11,196 nt of DNA from Planctomycetaceae bacterium UBA4655 (GTDB lineage Bacteria > Planctomycetota > Planctomycetia > Pirellulales > UBA1268), in NCBI GenBank assembly GCA_002405515.1, contig DHLZ01000161.1, positions 5,296 to 16,491 on the forward strand. Reading direction: 5' to 3'. Position 1 is the stretch's first letter; each line of letters opens with the position of its first letter. A model generated the notes under the pieces. That model ran no database searches. It had not been told where the DNA came from and saw only the letters and a list, made by a program, of their open reading frames with translations. The translations under genes and the position numbers were made by a program. Positions 4,774 to 11,196 of this stretch are shown piece by piece.

Positions 4774-6468
4774 ATGAACCTGACGGAAGAACAGAAGTGG
4801 ATCGGTCGGCAAAACTTCACCGATGCGGTGGAGGTCACGAGGCGCGACTTCCTCGCCGGCACGGTGGCGGCGGGCGTCGCCTCGGGCGTCGGGCTCGGCT
4901 CCCTCTATTTCGGCTACGGCAAGAGCGTGGGCGATCCGTTGCGGGTCGGCGTGCTCGGCACGGGCGACGAGGGGAGCGTGCTCATCGGGGCCCACACTCC
5001 CGGCTACCTGGAGGTCGTCGCGATCGCCGACATCCGCCCCTTCAACATCTTCCGCGGCTTCCACGGTGACGTCTCGACGCCGAGCGCCAACACGGCCCGT
5101 CCCGGACTCATGAAGAAGTATGGCTGGAAGACGGAGGACGAGGCCCGCAAGAAGGTGAAGGTCTACGGGGCCTACGAGGAGCTGCTCGCCGACAAGAACG
5201 TCGAGGCGGTCATCATCGCCCTGCCGCTCCATCTCCATGCGGAGGCGGCGATCAAGGCGATGCGGGCCGGCAAGCACGTGCTCACCGAAAAGCTCATGGG
5301 CCACAGCGTCCACGAGTGCAAGGAGATGAGCCGCGTCTCGCGCGAGACCGGCAAGCTCCTCGCCACGGGACACCAGCGACACTACAGCATCCTCTACGAC
5401 GACGCCGTCCACACGATCGGGAAGGCGAGACTTCTCGGCGACCTCCACTCGATCCGCGCCCAGTGGCACCGCGGCAACCTGCCGGGCAAGGATTCCTGGA
5501 AGCCGCCGATGCCGGCCGACGAGAAGCTCGCGAAGCAGCTCGCCGGCTGGAAGAAGGATCTCGCCACCGCCAAGCCCTCGGAGGCGGAGTCGCTCGCGAA
5601 AAGAATCGCGCAGCTCGAGATGCAGATCGCCGATGCTGCCATCGACGCGGCCAAGCATGGCTACACGCCGATGACGCTCCCCGACGGCACGGCCCGCACG
5701 CCGCTCGAGGAATTGATCCGCTGGCGTCTCTGGAACCGCACCGGCGGCGGCCTCATGGCGGAGCTCGGCAGCCACCAGCTCGACGCGGCCGGCATCTTCG
5801 TCTCCGCCATGCACGGCGAGGGGAAGAAGGTGAAGCCGCTCACGGTCACGGCCGTCGGCAACCGCAGCATCTTCCCGGCCGACCGCGAGATCGACGACCA
5901 CGTCTACTGCATGTACGAGTATCCCGCTCCGGGCTACTTCGACGAGAAGGGACAGGTCGCCGACTCCAACAAGAAGATCGTCGTGACCTACTCGTCGATC
6001 AACGGCAACGGCTTCGGGGAATACGGCGAGGTGGTGATGGGCACGAAAGGCACGCTCGTGCTCGAGAAGGAACAGGACGTGATGCTCTACAAGGATTCGG
6101 CGAAGGACACCCGCGTGACCGTGACGAAGGGGAAGGACGGTGCCCCGGCCCTCGACACGACCGACAGCGGCGGCGGTGGCTACGCCGCCAAGGGGGGCGG
6201 CGCCGCCGCTCCGCCCTCCCGCGGCTACGCCGAGGAGATGGAGCACTGGGCCTGGTGCATCCGGAATCCTGCTCCGGAAAACCAGCCCCGCTGCAAGCCG
6301 GAGGTGGCGATCGCCGACGCGGTCATCGCCCTGGTGAGCAACATCGCGCTGGCGAACCCCACGACCCGGGCGAGGATCGATTTCAAGCCGGAATGGTTCG
6401 ACATCGCGAGCGACGAGACGCCCGAGGGGGTGAAGCCCGATCTGAACAGGGAAAACTACCGCATCTGA
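4774..6468 (+). CDS. Tat-exported Gfo/Idh/MocA family oxidoreductase
   Basis: This 564-residue protein should be an NAD(P)-dependent sugar or sugar-derivative oxidoreductase that works outside the cytoplasm. Seen: twin-arginine signal TRRDFLAGTVAAGVASGVG at 22-40, the nucleotide-binding motif GTGDEG at 62-67 in an N-terminal Rossmann domain, E172-K173 at the position of the family's EKP motif (here EKLMGH), and GSHQLD at 332-337 with H334 and D337 at the usual active-site position of the C-terminal domain. It is longer than the usual 330-450 residues: a charged helical insert at about 246-297 and a Gly/Ala-rich stretch at 465-482 account for much of this. Such proteins are abundant in Planctomycetes. 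Export with bound cofactor is the usual reason for the Tat route. The start is supported by GAAGGTG about 7 bases upstream. It lies 12 bases behind the DoxX gene, suggesting co-transcription. The substrate is unknown. Confidence 0.93.
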   Translation: MNLTEEQKWIGRQNFTDAVEVTRRDFLAGTVAAGVASGVGLGSLYFGYGKSVGDPLRVGVLGTGDEGSVLIGAHTPGYLEVVAIADIRPFNIFRGFHGDVSTPSANTARPGLMKKYGWKTEDEARKKVKVYGAYEELLADKNVEAVIIALPLHLHAEAAIKAMRAGKHVLTEKLMGHSVHECKEMSRVSRETGKLLATGHQRHYSILYDDAVHTIGKARLLGDLHSIRAQWHRGNLPGKDSWKPPMPADEKLAKQLAGWKKDLATAKPSEAESLAKRIAQLEMQIADAAIDAAKHGYTPMTLPDGTARTPLEELIRWRLWNRTGGGLMAELGSHQLDAAGIFVSAMHGEGKKVKPLTVTAVGNRSIFPADREIDDHVYCMYEYPAPGYFDEKGQVADSNKKIVVTYSSINGNGFGEYGEVVMGTKGTLVLEKEQDVMLYKDSAKDTRVTVTKGKDGAPALDTTDSGGGGYAAKGGGAAAPPSRGYAEEMEHWAWCIRNPAPENQPRCKPEVAIADAVIALVSNIALANPTTRARIDFKPEWFDIASDETPEGVKPDLNRENYRI

Positions 6469-6516
6469 CCCCGCCGCTCTGGTGGCCGGCGTTCGTTCGC
6501 CTGTCGAGTTTCGGCC

Positions 6517-6542
6517 GTTGGTTTTCCTGGAACATTTCCAAC
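6517..6542. promoter_or_regulatory. Operator-like inverted repeats before the efflux genes
   Basis: GTTGG (6517-6521) and CCAAC (6538-6542) form an outer inverted repeat. Inside lies TTCC-T-GGAA-CAT-TTCC (6524-6539), with GGAA able to pair with either TTCC. The whole element ends one base before the adaptor ATG at 6544. Such nested symmetry next to an efflux start could bind a metal-sensing repressor or fold in the mRNA over the start. No regulator gene is in the window, so this is inference. Confidence 0.35.
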
Positions 6543-6543
6543 A

Positions 6544-7929
6544 ATGACATCCAACTCCCCCACTCCCGGCAGGCTGGCGGCCGCGGGCAGCTGGCTCTTG
6601 AGCCTCGCCACGCTCGCCGGCCTCGCGATCGTCGGATGGTATGGCCATCACACCCACTGGACCTTCGGCTTTGCCGGCGACCATGGCGAGGCTCATGAGG
6701 CGGAGCATGCCGCATCCGCCTCGAAGCACGCTTCCGCCGCGGTCGAGGAGGCGACGAAGGCCGCCCGGGCGGCGGCCTCCGAGTCCCGGATCACGTTCGC
6801 GTCCGTTGAAGACGTGAAACGGTCCGGCATCACGTGCGTGCCGGTGGAGAGGCGGTCGATGATCGACGAGGTCATCGTCAATGGCGTGGTTCGCTACGAC
6901 GAACGGAAGGTCGCCCAGCTGTCCGTGCGGGCTCCCGGGATCGTCTGGCGGGTCGACAAGCGGCTCGGCGACCCGGTGAAGCGGGGCGACGTGCTCGTCG
7001 TCATCGACAGTGCGGATGTGGGGCGGCTGAAGGCGGAGTTTCTGACGGCGCTGGTGGTGTTCGAGTCGAAGACGGAGTCGCTCGCGATTTTGGAGGAGAT
7101 CAAGGGGGCCGTGCTCGGCCGGCAGATCCGCGAAGCGAGGGCCGCCCTCCGCGAGGCACGCAACGACCTCATGAACGCCGAGCAGGCGCTCATCAACCTC
7201 GGATTCGAGATCTCGATCAAGGAGTTTCAGCAGCTCGACGACGACGCCCGGGCGGAAAAGATGCGGACGCTCGGCCTGCCCCGGAGCCTGCTCGCCGGCG
7301 TCGATGCCGAGCGACTCTCGTCGAACCTGCTGCCGCTCGTGGCGCCGTTCGACGGCGTCGTGATCGGCCGCGACGTCGTCGTCGGGGAGATCGCCGATCC
7401 ATCGTCGAGCATCTTCGAGGTGGCCGACCTGTCCACGATGTGGATCGTGCTCAACGTGGGCAAGGAGGATGCGGCCCGAATCAAGATCGGCCAGAAGATC
7501 CTCTTCCGGCCGGATGGCGGCGACCGTGACTTCGAGAGCCACGTCACGTGGATCAGCACCGAACTCGACGAAACCACGCGGACGCTCCAGGTGAGGGCCG
7601 AGATTGCGGTCGGGGCGAAAACCTCGAGCCAGGATCTTTCGGTCCTGCGGGCCAATGCGTTCGGCCGCGGCCGCATCGAAATTTCGAGGCGATCGATCGG
7701 CACGGTCGTGCCGCTCGAGAGCGTGCAGTCTCTCGGTGGCGAGTGGGTCGTTTTCATTCCGAAGGATGAGACGACATTCGAGCTGAGGACCGTGGCCAAG
7801 GGGCTCGAAGCGGCGGGGGCGGTCGAGGTGCTGGGAGATCTCGCCGGCGCGACGCACGTCGTCGGGCCAGGTAGCCACGTGCTCAAGAGCAGGGTTTTGC
7901 TCGAGCGGATGGAAGCAGGCAGGCTCTGA
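6544..7929 (+). CDS. RND efflux periplasmic adaptor subunit (CzcB/CusB-like)
   Basis: This 461-residue membrane-fusion protein links an inner-membrane RND pump to an outer-membrane channel. Seen: N-terminal hydrophobic anchor at about 17-34, followed by a histidine cluster (H35, H36, H38, H47, H51, H55, H62). The biotinyl-lipoyl-like domain is split as usual: first half at about 128-158 (VRAPGIVWRVDKRLGDPVKR), second half at about 265-297 (LVAPFDGVVIGRDVVVGEIA). An alpha-helical hairpin at about 160-260 lies between. A beta-barrel domain follows at about 300-355 and a membrane-proximal domain to the end. The length fits the heavy-metal efflux adaptors. The histidines may bind the transported metal in the periplasm (inference). 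ATG 6544 has no clear Shine-Dalgarno sequence; a nested inverted repeat occupies that place. The pump gene starts 6 bases after the stop, so the two are translated as a unit. Confidence 0.93.
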   Translation: MTSNSPTPGRLAAAGSWLLSLATLAGLAIVGWYGHHTHWTFGFAGDHGEAHEAEHAASASKHASAAVEEATKAARAAASESRITFASVEDVKRSGITCVPVERRSMIDEVIVNGVVRYDERKVAQLSVRAPGIVWRVDKRLGDPVKRGDVLVVIDSADVGRLKAEFLTALVVFESKTESLAILEEIKGAVLGRQIREARAALREARNDLMNAEQALINLGFEISIKEFQQLDDDARAEKMRTLGLPRSLLAGVDAERLSSNLLPLVAPFDGVVIGRDVVVGEIADPSSSIFEVADLSTMWIVLNVGKEDAARIKIGQKILFRPDGGDRDFESHVTWISTELDETTRTLQVRAEIAVGAKTSSQDLSVLRANAFGRGRIEISRRSIGTVVPLESVQSLGGEWVVFIPKDETTFELRTVAKGLEAAGAVEVLGDLAGATHVVGPGSHVLKSRVLLERMEAGRL

Positions 7930-7935
7930 AGCCCC

Positions 7936-11025
<3,090 letters not shown>

Positions 11026-11030
11026 ACCGG

Positions 11031-11053
11031 CGGCCCCGAACGGGCTGATTTTT
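11031..11053 (+). terminator. Intrinsic terminator of the efflux operon
   Basis: CGGCCC (11031-11036) pairs with GGGCTG (11042-11047), including one G-U pair, around the five-base loop CGAAC. An A and five T follow (11048-11053). It begins 6 bases after the pump stop codon, which fits the end of the transcript. Confidence 0.7.
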
Positions 11054-11196
11054 GTGCGACGCCTTTTGCGGCACGTCAACGCTGCTGGGTTCGGGGTCGT
11101 CCGTATCCCATCGCCGGACGTTCGCTTCGGCCTTCCAGGCAATCCTGTTCGGCACGTCGAGTGCAGTGCGGATGGATCTACGTCTTGCGTGGCTCG
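11054..11196. other. End of window, no gene called
   Basis: After the terminator, 143 bases remain to the edge. A plus-strand frame from GTG at 11054 stays open to the end, but it has no Shine-Dalgarno sequence, starts within or right after the T-tract of the terminator, and its third codon positions are clearly less GC-rich than in the real genes here. I see no RNA gene. GGCACGTC occurs twice (about 11070 and 11151), probably by chance. Confidence 0.5.

Noticed and set aside
6469..6495. The CCGCC-GCTCT-GGTGG stem after the oxidoreductase stop as a terminator
   Set aside because: The stem is short with a G-U pair and no T-tract follows, so read-through into the efflux genes cannot be excluded.
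11054..11196. An open frame from GTG at 11054 running off the right edge
   Set aside because: There is no ribosome binding site, it starts on the terminator T-tract, and its third-position GC is lower than in the real genes here.

Overview
The window is GC-rich chromosomal DNA with strongly GC-biased third codon positions. The gene types (a Tat-exported Gfo/Idh/MocA oxidoreductase behind a DoxX-type membrane protein with a long insert, a small divergent Ser/Thr kinase, a TPR protein with one membrane segment) suggest a planctomycete, probably Pirellulales-like. That assignment is inferred from gene style; no marker gene proves it. There is no sign of a phage, insertion sequence, CRISPR array or integrated element. 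Apart from short gaps, the window is filled by nine genes: eight proteins and one tRNA.

Layout. At 1-30 there is a short tandem repeat. A small cytoplasmic protein with an L7/L12-like tail (37-363, minus) is divergent from a membrane-anchored TPR protein (460-1422, plus). A tRNA-Asp(GUC) follows at 1536-1609; the 3' end of its gene is echoed twice just downstream. Converging on the tRNA is a minus-strand operon of a D-2-hydroxyacid dehydrogenase (2767-3732) and a Ser/Thr kinase (1649-2770), whose genes overlap by ATGA. A 90-base divergent promoter region (3733-3822) separates this operon from a plus-strand pair: a DoxX-like membrane protein (3823-4761) and a Tat-exported oxidoreductase (4774-6468). 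After 75 bases comes a heavy-metal efflux module: a periplasmic adaptor (6544-7929) and a CzcA/CusA-type RND pump (7936-11025). The pump gene is closed by a good intrinsic terminator at 11031-11053. The last 143 bases hold nothing that can be called.

How the genes work together. The adaptor and pump form two thirds of a tripartite cation exporter. The TM4 motif of the pump (D393-F-G ... V-D399 ... E406) is of the divalent-cation (Co/Zn/Cd/Ni) class rather than the Cu/Ag class. No outer-membrane channel gene is in the window. The DoxX-like protein and the Tat oxidoreductase are probably co-transcribed and both act at or outside the inner membrane, so a shared envelope redox role is a reasonable guess. 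The coupling of a dehydrogenase with a kinase hints at co-regulation, but no substrate can be named.

I found no clearly new multi-gene system. The points most worth a second look are a five-codon leader ORF that overlaps the DoxX start by ATGA, the triplicated tRNA 3' end, the histidine cluster of the efflux adaptor, the large insert in the DoxX protein, and two genes that look leaderless or nearly so.
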